Below are positions 1 through 11,000 of a stretch of DNA of 64,000 nt, piece by piece. A program made the position numbers and the translations under genes. The DNA lies in assembly GCA_014607495.2 (NCBI GenBank), contig CP053156.1, positions 6,200,001 to 6,264,000 of the forward strand, read 5' to 3'. A model generated the notes under the pieces. It was given only the letters and a program-made list of their open reading frames with translations, had not been told where the DNA came from and ran no database searches. Origin of the DNA: Carposina sasakii. Its lineage: Eukaryota; Arthropoda; Insecta; Lepidoptera; Carposinidae. Every line of letters begins with the position of its first letter. Positions within the stretch are counted from its first letter, which is position 1.

Positions 1-505
1 ACAATTTCAAAGATTATATTTCATGTAATTGGGAAAGTATATTCAGTGTCTCAAGTACAGTTGAGGTCGAAAGTTAATGTTTTGTAACCTGTACTACAGT
101 AAATTAAATATTTCACAATAATAAGAACAATACAATGGAAATAGCTCGGAAATAGGGTAGAAATAGACACAATAGAAAAGAGTAGGCAAACAGGTAAGGA
201 CACACATGTAGAAAAGAACAGTAACAGGAAGGACCGTGCACCCTAATTGGAGCCCCCCAGTCACGTCCCGTGTAAGTGCAACCGCCAAATAGGTCACTTT
301 TCAGCTGAATGCGTCTAGAACAAGTCATCAGTATATCAAAGAGGCAATGCGGACGAAATTACAGACATCTACTGGTAGAAAATAAAGCAGTATGCCCCTG
401 ACGAAAGCCTTCCTACTGTGTAGGTAGTCAAATTCTACTGAAATAAAGTAGCGAGCAAATATCAAATCTTACGAATTAAGTGAATAACACAATGTCGATA
501 TATAA
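1..505. other. Unassigned intergenic DNA
   Basis: AT-rich sequence. The two overlapping minus-strand frames between 94 and 328 show no domain or codon bias. I see nothing definable. Confidence 0.5.
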
Positions 506-760
506 GGTCTATCCAAAATTAGTGATTATCTTTTGACACGAAACTAGGTAGGTAAACAGAAACAACTTTCACTATGGGACCAACTCCGAAATATTGAAAA
601 AATAAACAGCTGTTTCATAGGTACAATCTCGAATAATATACTGTACTGAAATGTATTAATAGCAGATATTTTTCCATATTTCGGAGTCGGTCCCATAGAG
701 AAAGTTATTTCTTTTTACCTATCTAGTTTCATGTCAAAATATAATCACTAATTTTGGATA
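506..760. mobile_element. MITE-B copy 1 (foldback element)
   Basis: Two ~100-bp arms in inverted orientation (506-603 and 665-760) share the GGGACCAACTCCGAAATAT core. The outer ends read GGTCTATCC and the inverse. The centre is unrelated AT-rich DNA. It has no coding capacity. A second copy lies at 2336-2599. Confidence 0.75.
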
Positions 761-841
761 ACATTATATTATATAGATAGGTACAGAGACGTGCAGCCTA
801 GTTTATAGCACACATTCGAGCAGACTCCACCTTTATTATAA

Positions 842-1190
842 AACTAGTGGACGCCTGCGACTCCGTCCGCGTGGACTACAGAAAAAATAAAATGTCGAAA
901 TTATCCGGTATAAAAACATTTTCTCGGGATAAAAAGTAGCCTATATGTTAAGTGGGACCTGTCACAATATATTCCTGAAAACTGCATCGAAATCGGTTCA
1001 GCCGTTTCTGAGATTAGTGTGCACAAACGCACAGATAAACAGACAAACCGACAAACAGACAAAAATTCCAAAAATCATCATTTTGGGTTCTATTGCGTTG
1101 ATAAAGGTCTCATTAAAGGATAATATTTTTTCTCATATATCTTCCATGTACAGACAACGATCCGTTACATTTTTATTATATGTATAGATA
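842..1190 (+). repeat. Family S dispersed repeat, copy 1
   Basis: Starts ACTAGTGGACGCCTGCGACT and passes through the motifs GCCTATATGTTAAGTGGGAC and ATCGGTTCAGCCGTTTCTGA to a short poly-AT end. Related copies lie at 26652, 29255, 29663, 46990, 57458 and 63040. No ORF. It is a widespread, non-autonomous lepidopteran-type repeat; the transposon class is uncertain. Confidence 0.75.
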
Positions 1191-1309
1191 GATTAAATTA
1201 CATTCTCGGTTTTTTTACCCAACTGCGTCAGACGGAGGATTATGTTTTTCGCGTGTATAGGTATGTTTGTATGTTTACGTATGTGTATTTCTTTGTCACA
1301 CTCTAGATT

Positions 1310-1372
1310 CGTCGTCTAAGGCTTTTAACGTTTTTAACCGCCTGTAAAAAACGTTAAAAGCCTTAGACGACG
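1310..1372. repeat. Perfect 26-bp hairpin
   Basis: Arms at 1310-1335 and 1347-1372 are exact reverse complements with an 11-nt loop. It lies between two inverted pieces of family S (about 1108-1198 and 1483-1562). The perfect stem suggests a recent inversion-duplication or a very small foldback element. Confidence 0.7.
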
Positions 1373-1482
1373 TTATATTGTGACTTATATTAACAAATTT
1401 AATAAAGCTTCAAAATATAAAACCAATATAAAATTATTGAGAAACAGCTGTCATGTACATACTACTGTAACTAATAATGTAA

Positions 1483-1562
1483 TTTAATCTATCTATACAT
1501 ATAATAAAAATGTAACGGATCGTTGTCTGTACTTGGAAGATATATGAGAAAAAATATTATCC
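1483..1562 (-). repeat. Family S fragment, inverted
   Basis: About 78 bp that reverse-complement the 3' part of the 842-1190 copy, including the CGATCCGTTACATTTTTATT stretch. It makes a large inverted repeat around 1199-1482. Confidence 0.65.
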
Positions 1563-2335
1563 TAGAGTTTGTGACTAAAGGAAACCAATGGAAGCGGCCC
1601 GCGACTGATTTTAACACCGCGTTTTGTTACATGACTAGCGGGTAAACCGCGCCAGAATTTGTTGTCCGTAGAACTTATATTCGCGGTTTTTAACGTTGTG
1701 TATGCGTCTCCGAGCGGTTTTATGGTTACGCGGTTAACCCCTTGTGGGAAAAAACCGTAGTGCGGCCTGGCACTTGGTCGTGAGAGTGACACTAGGTTAA
1801 GTTTTACCACAGTCGGGTTTTTTTCTTTAAATAAATGACGCCATCTGTGTTAAATAAATCAGTACCACTTTTGCACTCGCCTGTACATATCTACCTTCGT
1901 GAAAGGTGTTACACATATCGCAAAATAAAATTTGTATTTTTTTATTATGTACATATTGCGTTGTGTAATTCAACAATACATTGGTGTTACAAATTATATC
2001 TTAGAGTGTACAGTGGGGGACAGCATGGGTTACACTATGTTGTTATAGAAAGTTCTTTATAGTATACTTTGATGAGGGTATACGTTAAAAGCTTATTAAC
2101 GATAGTAATTAGATCATTTTAGGTGTAAATTAATTGACTTCGAGAAGCTGCTTTTTCCTGTGGTCAGATAGTCTATTTATAGAATAAATAATTATGATGC
2201 TATCTTTCTCTATAATTTTATGAAAATAGAAATAACATAAACTTTATCCTTCATACTAGGCTATCATTGTAAAAATCGACTCTTAGACGTCTAAGCAAAT
2301 AAGTTTTTATTTTGATATGAGACATACGTATATAA
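1563..2335. other. Unassigned DNA with a possible repeat tail near 1770-1820
   Basis: The segment ending CGTGAGAGTGACACTAGG ... CAGTCGGGTTTT resembles 28738-28785, suggesting a shared repeat family. The rest, including the GC-richer stretch 1590-1770 and its 82-codon minus-strand frame, is not recognised. Confidence 0.4.
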
Positions 2336-2599
2336 GGTCTATTTAAAATTAGTGATTATCTTTTGATACGCAACACTAGGTAAGTAAAAAGAAACAACTT
2401 TCACTATGGGACCAACTCCGAAATATTGAAAAAAATAATCAGCTGTTTCATACATTTCAGTGCAGTAATTTATTCGGGTTGTACCTATGGAACAGCTGAT
2501 TTTTTTTTCAATATTTCAGAGTTGGTCCCACAGTGAAAGTTGTTTATTTTTACCTACCTAGTTTCATGTCAAAAGATAATCACTAATTTTGGATAGACC
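2336..2599. mobile_element. MITE-B copy 2
   Basis: Same foldback structure as 506-760, with ends GGTCTAT and ATAGACC. The arms are close to identical and carry the GGGACCAACTCCGAAATAT core. It abuts a degraded MITE-C piece. Confidence 0.75.
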
Positions 2600-2603
2600 A
2601 GGA

Positions 2604-2770
2604 TGTGTGTAACAAAAGGAGTATGTTACGCGTATATCTATGAAATCAACCAACTGTAGAAGAATAGATCCCCAAAATTTGAAATCAAATCACATGATTA
2701 TTTTAAGGATTGTATGAACATACTTGAGTTGTTCAGGAATTCTTCATGCGATTTGAAAAATTAGAGATGA
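2604..2770. mobile_element. MITE-C degraded copy
   Basis: Begins GTGTAACAAAAGGAGTATG, like the intact MITE-C elements at 32713 and 42842, and keeps the internal part around the 'gttgttcaggaattc' segment. The right terminus is lost. Confidence 0.6.
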
Positions 2771-2875
2771 ATGAAACTAACGTTACAAAACTGAACAAAA
2801 ATACCTAGCTAGGAATATTTTTTATGTAATTTAAAGTTCAAAACAACAATTATGTTAGACTAATCCAGTAATCTA

Positions 2876-2949
2876 GGCTTACGCTTGACCACAACGCGCC
2901 TGATGGTAAGCACCGTTGCAGTCTGAGCGCGCTTGCCTAAACGAAACCG
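2876..2949 (-). mobile_element. Jockey/CR1-like LINE 3' end fragment
   Basis: Its reverse complement matches the end of the ORF and the 3' UTR of the LINE fragment at 19003-19346 (GGCAAGCGCGCTC ... GTGCTTACCATCAGGCGCG). Only about 74 bp remain. Confidence 0.7.
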
Positions 2950-3983
2950 TAAAACCTAAACTTAACGTGTATGGGATTTTACCGGCATCAATATGGTAGG
3001 TTACTGCGTCTATAAGCTATTGGAATACGAAATTATATATTTATTTCTTTACGTTCCTGGTATTTCTCATATTATTTACTTTTAGAGCCATCTATACATG
3101 GGCGCTGTAACTAAAATAAAGGCCATGTTCTACTTTCTAAAAACCTTCGCGTGTATGTAAAAGTCCGTTGTATAGAATTACTCCTATGACTGATTTCGGA
3201 ACTAACATTTGTTGTATACAATAACACAGGTAATTATAGACATACAGCATACAACTAGCGCCCTCAAAGAAACAATGCACTCTAGCAGTATTAATACGAT
3301 AATGGTAGTGGCTATAATCATGCATTGTTTCCTACTTCTAATCATAGATGGCATACACATTTAAAAACTATTAATGTGTTACGCACTTTTGTTTCTATTT
3401 CCTAATTATTGACTATAAATTGTATCCAACATAGATTTATTTTATCTTTAATTCTTTTAACTAAATTATAACCAATAGATCAGTATATGAGTGTATTTTA
3501 TTTTTTTATTGGAACATATGTACCATAGAATTATAACTGTACGTACGTAGGTACATTTGAGTAAAATATTTGGGTATGTACCTATCTTTTCGGCGCCATC
3601 ATTATAACATAGTATTTTTATTCTGAATAGCATTTTATGAATCTTGAAGTATACAGTATGCCGTCAATCATAACATAGTATAACAAAGCTCACTTGCTTC
3701 CCGTTGTGACTGTCCCTATGTTTGCTTAGATCTTTTAAACTACGCAACGGATATATAGAGCATTTCAAGAGGAAGGTTTATAAACATAGTATTAACATTG
3801 CATCCATGCAAAGCCGGGGCGGATCGGGTTATACATATAATTAAGTAGTACAGCAAAATAAGAACTATGAAAAATAATATTATGATGCAGCACGTTGATG
3901 TCTTTTGTATTGATCGTCAACTACTGCGGCGATGAACCCTTTTTACGTATGGCAAAAATGTTGCGTTATTTATTAGTATGCTA
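2950..3983. other. Unassigned intergenic DNA
   Basis: AT-rich. The 62-codon minus-strand frame at 3137-3325 has no features. I see no gene or repeat I can name. Confidence 0.5.
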
Positions 3984-4075
3984 TCTTCTTCTTCAGCCTA
4001 TTGCAGTCCACTGCTGGACGTAGGCCTCCCCCAAGGCATACCACAAGGCTACTGCCATAGGGGGGGTTTTTGCCC

Positions 4076-4166
4076 TTTAGCATAGAGGAATAAGATGTCA
4101 TAGAGTGCTAATGTCATTCTAACTGATTAATTTTCGGTGCCTCACAATTCCAGTCCTTGGCACTTA
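4076..4166. mobile_element. MITE-A half-element nested in the GATGAT-tailed element
   Basis: Carries one arm of the element at 33700-33973 (CATAGAGGAATAAGATG ... CAATTCCAGTCCTTGGCAC). TGCCC occurs on both sides (4071-4075 and 4167-4171), which looks like a 5-bp target-site duplication, so a single-arm form may have transposed. Confidence 0.7.
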
Positions 4167-4318
4167 TGCCCATACTCACCACGCTGGGCAGGCGGGTTGG
4201 TGACCGTAGTCTGATTATGTTGACTATTTGGACTATGTTGTCAGTACAAGAGTCGTTACTGTGCTGCCCACCTCCCGGAAACCCTTAATCGCCTCGTACG
4301 ATACCCACGAGCAGGTAT

Positions 4319-4633
4319 ATAGAGCAGGATGCGCGGAGCGGGACGGCTACATTTAGCGCACCCAACAATTTTTTTACTGTAAAATGGCGTAATTAATTGC
4401 AAAACAATCCATTCTATCAAGTTAATCAGATTTCCCCTGAGGTAAAAAGTGTCAGGGTTTTATGGATGGCAGCATTCTGCGGGCAAGGCGGTTGCCGGCC
4501 GCCTACTACTCAAATTTTCGCGCGGTCTCTGAAAACGGGACAATTTTGCGTCCCACAGACCATTTCGGGGACACCGGGACAAGTGACGATAAAACGAGAC
4601 TGTCCCGTTCAAAACGGGACGTCTGGTCACGTT
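4319..4633. mobile_element. MITE-I, nested insertion
   Basis: Flanked by AGGTAT at 4313-4318 and 4634-4639. It contains repeated and inverted ACGGGACA/TGTCCCGT words near 4536-4620. The plus-strand 129-codon frame across it (4397-4786) runs out into flanking DNA and is not a gene. Confidence 0.6.
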
Positions 4634-4678
4634 AGGTATTGGGTTGTACAAACTCTACTCTGCCAGCACCACGCGGCC

Positions 4679-6550
4679 AAGTTTAGTATTAGTATGCTAT
4701 ATTTGCCCTCAAACTTCTCTGCAGCAATACTGGTTGTCTGGAATAGAATATCATGTAGCATTTTTCTCCAGACAACTGAACTATGAAGCTGTTTTTCATT
4801 TATAGCTGACAATTTTTATAGCATTTAGCTCCAAATATCCTGTTCTATTCGTAATAGGTATACGTCAACTTTGAGATCAGATCAAGCACAATACAACATT
4901 ATGTGAACTTATCAGTACGCTATCAGGGTAGATTTTGTACATAGCTAATTATGTTTTATTCTATTATACGCACAGTGCATATACTATGCGCAATTTTAAA
5001 CGTGAGAAAGTGCGCAACAATACACAATACTAGCTTTGTTTGGGATATACATACTGACGACATGCGCGTGCAATCCAGCCTATGTGCATGGGGTCACCTT
5101 TGACCTAGACTATAAGCTCTAGAGGCACGCTAGTTACTGTGGAATAGTACTTATAAATCGTAGAAAAGTTGAACTTCGACATAGATTTATTAAGAAAACG
5201 GTGTGATTAACAACATTTTCATCCTTTATCGAAAAAAAGCTATTGATACAATTTTAGTTTTATAAAGTACGAATTTATTTATTGAGTTAAAACGTAGAAT
5301 ACTAATACTTGTAATAGACTGACGGTCGGATTCGTATTTTTATTGTATTTTTCTCGGTTTTGTAATAACACCGAAAGCTCGTGCTACAAGCGATACTCTA
5401 CTATTGTGCTTTAGTATAATCAATAAGGACCTTAATGCCTATAAATCTACCACAACGCGTCAAAGGTCCCGTATATCCCACATGAGTACGTTTAGCGAGT
5501 CAAAGGTCAATTACATAACCTTTCTAGAAGCTTTGTAGTCAAACCACGAATCAGTACTTGGGTACTTATGCATCTTTATTACTGTTATATACTCGTATAT
5601 ATCACTCTTCACTAACTTCATAAGTGTTGTTTTATTGGATTGAAAATAAAGGAAAAATCAAACGAGTGAATCAAAATATCACTATTTTTAGAATGCATAT
5701 AATACCGAGCCAAATTAAAATATTTTATTTAGCGTATCGATTTTTTGGACTGCTAAGTTTGCCTAGACAATTAAAGTGTGCAATTAATACATCCACTGGT
5801 ACTCTTCACTAGTTAACTTATTAAGTCCCATGTGGTAAGTGGTGACAAATACAACAACCTAGCTACCAGTTTGTTCGGTTCATCTTTACCTACATAATGC
5901 TACAAATGTAAACAACAAAACAACGCAGTTTAATAATTCTAGTAATTTCACACACTATATAGCTTGTGCAAGTAAGTCATGCCGTACAAGGTTATAATAA
6001 CATTCAGCAGACGAGATGCTCCAAATTTCCTATGTGGACATTACGCAAACTGCCCGAGAATCACGCTTGCCGGGTAACATGAGAGGTTGTGACTTAGTAA
6101 GGAAATGTGATATTTCTTCATGCACTAGGTAATATTATATATCAATATGTAAACTGGGACACTCTTATTTCATAGTACGAGGTACCTACATTCGTTCGTG
6201 AAAGAAATGTTTGTAATTTTTATTTTGTAGCATTTTTCTAATGAAATGAATTTTACGAAATTCCACTCGTAACTCAGATTAAGCGATAGTAGGAACTTAT
6301 AGGGTGATCTGAAAAAACGAATATGAAATTAATTGTGTGCTTACTTATAAAATACAATTACTGCGAAAGCTGCTTTTTTCTTTTTTTTTTGTTAAACAAA
6401 TATTAATGTGCCGGTTAAGAAAATGTTTTATTACTTCCTTGATAATTTTATACTATAAAAGTATTTTATTGTCGTATATCTAACTCATTTATTTGAAATA
6501 CAATTAAAAATGCTACTTATATGTAATTGAATTTGAATTTATAATTAGAA
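4679..6550. other. Unassigned intergenic DNA
   Basis: No gene-like frame and no repeat family that I could match elsewhere in the window. Confidence 0.5.
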
Positions 6551-6737
6551 TAGCTAACCTACACCGGCGCAAGCGCAAGCGCCTATCTCTTATTTGAACG
6601 GCGACCACCTACCGTGAAGGTTAAACATTGTTCTGCTTTTGACACGCCCATTCCTTATACTCGTAGTCTGCCCGTTTCAGAATTATCCAATTTCCTATTT
6701 AGCCAAAAATAAACACGACACATTTTTTTTTTCAATT

Positions 6738-6743
6738 TTTATT
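6738..6743 (-). terminator. Poly(A) signal of the PYPV-repeat gene
   Basis: AATAAA on the minus strand, about 205 bp beyond the stop codon. The 3' UTR includes a short TATG repeat (minus strand, about 6829-6850). Cleavage would fall near 6710-6725. Confidence 0.55.
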
Positions 6744-6947
6744 ATTTACGTAGTTTTCGCATTTTTTTTACAAAATACAAACTTAAGAGCTAAAATGGTA
6801 ACCTTTTATATCACTACGTACCTCGTACGCACATACATACATACATACAAATATAAATATACAAAAATTTCGTTGCTGCGTCCCGGCCAGTCTGGCGAGG
6901 TTATAAATAACGGATGACGATTGGATGAACACTTAAACTAGACTATC

Positions 6948-8030
6948 CTAGTGGCTGTAGTAGTTGCCTCCGAGGCTGAGGTGGTGGGAGTCGTGGTGCT
7001 CGTTGACGAGGACGGGCACCTTCACGGGGACGGGGTAAGGCTTCTCCACCTCTACGGGGTAAGGCCTGTCTACATGGACGGGGTAAGGCCTGTCAACGGG
7101 GACCTTTACGGGGACGGGGAAGGGCCTCTCTACCGCGTATGGGACGTGCTTGTATACTGGGTAGGGCTCAGGCACGGGCACCTTTACGGGCACGGCCACG
7201 GGCCTCTCAACATGGACGGGGTAGGGCCTGTCGACGGGCACATGGACGGGGTAAGGTACGTGCTTCTCAACTGGGACGGCGACTGGCACTGGCTTCTCGA
7301 CGGGGTAAGGTGCTGGCACGTGCACGGGGTAAGGCCTGTCAACGGGGACCTTCACAGGGTAGGGGATGTGCTTCTCCACGGGGTAGGGCTGGGGAACAGG
7401 CACCTTAACTTCGACGGGGTATGGCACGTGTTTTTCCACGGGGTAGGGTTGCGGCACTGGCACCTTCACGGGGTAGGGGATATGCTTCTCGACGGGGTAA
7501 GGCTGGGGTACGAGGACCTTGACGGGGTAGGGCCTGTCGACGGGTACGTGCACGGGGTAGGGCACCTTCTTCTCAACTGGGTAGGGAGCGGGGACGTGGA
7601 CTGGGACCTTGACGTACTCCTTCACGTGAACTGGCACGTGTTTGACGACCTCGTAGGGCTGCGGCACGGGGACCTTGACGGGGTACGGAATATGTTTCTC
7701 GACGGGGTATGGGATGTGCTTCTCGATTGGCACGGCGACGGGCACGCCCTTGACTAGAGTAATGGTCTTGGTGACATCGGTGTGCTCGCCAAGGTTGATG
7801 CTTCCGTAGCCATGGTGGGCGAAAGCGCCATCGTCGATGAAGTTGTAGGCACCTCCCAGGCCGTGTCCGTTGCCGATGTAGCCGACGTCAAGTCCGCTGA
7901 TGCCGTACCCGTAGCCGAGGTTGAGGAGTCCGCGCTTGTCCAACTTCTTGTCCAAGGGCTCAGCCTTCTTTTCTGTCGTCTTCTTCTCGCTGGCGGCGGC
8001 TGCTGCCACCAGCAGGAAAACAAAACAGAG
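6948..8030 (-). CDS. PYPV-repeat secreted cuticular/matrix-like protein, exon 2 (360 of 364 residues)
   Basis: Exon 2 carries residues 5 to 364 and the TAG stop. Joined in phase to the four-codon exon 1 at 11721-11732, it gives a signal peptide (MNRTLCFVFLLVAAAAA, residues 1-17), a lysine-rich stretch with a dibasic site LDKR (34-37), a Gly/Tyr-rich segment starting GLLNLGYGYG (38-85), a long repeat domain (about 100-348) with roughly 19 PYPV motifs in units such as EKHIPYPVKVPVPQ and VPVDRPYPVHV, and a His-rich tail ending NYYSH. The only Cys is in the signal peptide. There is no chitin-binding R&R domain. Such low-complexity Pro/Val/Tyr proteins are usually cuticular or extracellular-matrix components in insects (the fly Vajk group is a possible relative); the exact family is inferred. 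The exon is GC-rich against an AT-rich background. An open frame extends upstream to an ATG at 8087, but it crosses the splice acceptor and gives no signal peptide, so the spliced start is preferred. Confidence 0.9.
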   Translation of the reverse strand, partial: LCFVFLLVAAAAASEKKTTEKKAEPLDKKLDKRGLLNLGYGYGISGLDVGYIGNGHGLGGAYNFIDDGAFAHHGYGSINLGEHTDVTKTITLVKGVPVAVPIEKHIPYPVEKHIPYPVKVPVPQPYEVVKHVPVHVKEYVKVPVHVPAPYPVEKKVPYPVHVPVDRPYPVKVLVPQPYPVEKHIPYPVKVPVPQPYPVEKHVPYPVEVKVPVPQPYPVEKHIPYPVKVPVDRPYPVHVPAPYPVEKPVPVAVPVEKHVPYPVHVPVDRPYPVHVERPVAVPVKVPVPEPYPVYKHVPYAVERPFPVPVKVPVDRPYPVHVDRPYPVEVEKPYPVPVKVPVLVNEHHDSHHLSLGGNYYSH

Positions 8031-11000
8031 CTGGAAATAATAAAGATAATTAGTATAACAAATTAAATTGTAGTAATACCTATACATAATCTGAACTCTA
8101 CCAATTAAAAGTTAAATAATCTGGCAACCCAAGTGTGTAGAATTATAAAACAAAGAGGCGTATGTTAAGCTTCTTCCTGATACTAATAGGCGTTTAGTTT
8201 CTTTAGGACTCCGCAAATTAATGAATGAAACAGCATCAGTTGTGACTAATTTGAAAATCTAAGCACGCATTGATGATTTGAAATTAGCATTGAGGTAATA
8301 CTGCAATGCAGACATGAGGTCGATGTAAGTCAGATGAGTGTGACGTAACAGCTTTAAAACTATAAAGCATCCGATAACTTAACACTGACACTGTACATTA
8401 CCGCATTACTCAAGCTCCACTGTGTCTAGTTTCAAATAAATCGTCAATGAACTGCAATCGATTAGAAATGCCGTTTCAACCAATAATTACCGTCCATAAA
8501 TTCACAGTGAAATTTCACGCCTAATTGCAATTCACAGATAAATATTCGGAATTAGGTAATTTGTGCGCAACCGTGTCATCGATGTTAGATAATGAGTGTA
8601 GAATGCGTTACAGTTCGGTGAGCAGGCAATGTATTGCGAATTTGTAAGTATACATTTGGGACAGGCATACGTGTGGTTAGGTGGGCGGTCAGATGTCGAT
8701 AGTTCATTGATTAGTGGTCTAACAGTGGTATTTCTTCAGTTTTCCGGTAGTTAAACTGCAACTGATATTAAGAACTCTTTCCGTGCAAGTTGGTTTAAGA
8801 ATTTGAAGGCTAGGTAGGCTACATTTACTTAGACTCCTTTTTCCCACTATAGGGGTATTTACAAAAATGCTTTTTGTGTTATAAATTAAATTAAGTGACT
8901 TTATCGCCGCACTATTAATGTATTCTAGATCAGTGGTAAAATAATTGATCATTAATCTAAGGATACCGATCATGATAATGAAATTTAAAGAAAAACAATA
9001 TACAAGCGACCATAACACAAACTTGCAACACCATTTCCCACAAATTTTCAATCAAACTAAATGATGTTATCGTCGTAGTAATCAATGCTCGTTTAGAACA
9101 TGCAGCGGCTTTAATACAACTTTAATACGACTGTATTACCTGGTGTAGTAGCATCGGGACTTGCGCAAGTCACTTGTCGCAATTCCCAGGGTGTCGTCAT
9201 GCGTTATAGTGGCCATATTATTGTTTTCATTTAAAACATTTTATGGATTCCTGACAATTTACAGTATTATATAGCGCATTTCAAGTTAGACATAGTTTTA
9301 AAATGATATTTGGCAGCAAATTATGTGGAATTTCTGCCAAATTAAGACAGTGATTAGCTTAAAAAATGTTACTATGTTTTAGTACAGATGGTACTTTATT
9401 GCATTAGGTTATTAGGTCAACGCATTTAATATCGGTACTTAATAAATTACTCATATAGACTAGTTTAGCTAGTTTTTCTAAAGTATCTGGCATTCTCAAA
9501 CAGTTGAAGTATTTAGGTAGTATAATGTTATAAACTGATTCAAGTTCTCTAAGTTAATGTCAATGGAAAGCCAAATTCTGATGTCATTGCGGGTTGCGGA
9601 CAGAATATAAATTGCATCTATGTAGTTACAAGATTTCCTTGCCCATCTCGTACTACAGATTATGATAATACATTTATTACTTTAAAGCAATGCTATACGT
9701 AATTGTTAAATCTACTTTTAGTTACAACTTAAGTTTCAACTACTCGTAATATTAATACCTCAATTCTAACTTTAGAGTAAAGACCATTTTGCTTTTTATA
9801 AAATTTTTCAACAATCATGTTACTATACATTTTCCATCATCTATTATGTATTTGTATCCTTCCTTAACAACTTTAGCTTCCTGTCTTTCAATGTAATACG
9901 AAGAAATAGCCTTATCCAGTACTCCATTATCACCCATCAGATCATCAAAGGGTCTTATTGTAATAGATTTGAATCAAATACAATAATACGCTATAGTTGA
10001 AAAATTCTCAGTGCAGATGCTAATCAAGTCCGAATGGGGTCGAGCAGTACTCGTGGGATCGAGCTCCGTCTATGGCGTCTTGTGCAATGCTGCACACGAT
10101 CGCTGCTAAATGTGTACTGTGCCGATTGTTACGTTTTCCCTTGACGATTCTTTTGCATTTTGGTCGAGATGCATATCAATTTTTGATTGAATCAGATTAT
10201 CGTGTATTGAGACATGTTTGTCTATTTTCTACAGTGTCAACGGTGTCCATATCAAAGTCGAGTACAAATATATTTATATCATCTACTCTTTACATTCCGA
10301 CCGAATTAAAAATTTATGATTGTTTGTTTCCATTTAATACAAGTGTAAAATATTACCGATTTTTTTTACTTGTATCTCATTTGAGGTATATCTGCATCGT
10401 GTCTCTGACCTAATTATAACTTACTTCAACAAATTATTAACACATTAAAACATATAGCTTATTTAAATATGTATGTCTAGCATATCCTAGCAATGCTGTC
10501 TCGTTAACACTCTTATGTCCCACATTCCTATTACGCGAGCATTTAGAAGAAATCTGCCTCTTTTCTTAGGAAAAAGTACCAGTTTTCTAATTCTAGACCT
10601 GTCTAGGCTAACTGGTCTGATCCTAGGCCCTTTTGAGGTGAACTGGCTTGCTCGTAATATTTCGCAATATTATCCACTTTGTGAATATATTATTTAGGAA
10701 GTCATTTATTAGGTCTATCCTGTTTAGCTTGTTTCCATAGCATTTTGTATTTTAAATGAAATTGTATAGAAGTTTTATCATCTTGATATTTGACATAAAT
10801 ACACGATTTACTTACTACGAAATTATTATTTAAGGCAACACATTAAAATTTGTTTACAATTTTAGAGATTTCGTTTTTAAACATGTCGGAATGTATAGTA
10901 GTAAAATATGAGCACATTAATGATTATTCAATTAAATACTATATTAGCCAATCATCCCAAAAAGTTTATTATCATAATATAAAATAATTATGTGATTTTT

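Larger units (their letters stand above)
3984..4678 (-). mobile_element. GATGAT-tailed element, copy 1, with two nested insertions
   Basis: The plus strand shows the family's inverted tail (CAGCCTATTGCAGTCCACTG) and ends at GCACCACGCGGCC. It is split by a 91-bp MITE-A piece at 4076-4166 (TGCCC duplicated on each side) and a ~315-bp insert at 4319-4633 (AGGTAT duplicated). Removing both gives a normal ~260-bp element. Confidence 0.8.

Noticed and set aside
1310..1372. microRNA precursor
   Set aside because: A perfect 26-bp stem with no bulges inside nested inverted repeats looks like transposon structure. There is no evidence of expression.
4397..4786. 129-codon plus-strand gene
   Set aside because: It spans MITE-I, the end of the GATGAT-tailed element and flanking DNA, and has no domain.
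6951..7757. 268-codon open frame on the plus strand, opposite the PYPV exon
   Set aside because: It is the antisense of PYPV/VPV codons, which gives a stop-free Gly/Val/Asp/His pattern automatically. It lacks an independent promoter or domain.
8031..8087. Unspliced start at 8087 for the PYPV protein (379 residues)
   Set aside because: The added N-terminus MYRYYYNLICYTNYLYYFQ crosses the TTTCCAG acceptor and spoils the signal peptide. The spliced four-codon exon 1 fits better.
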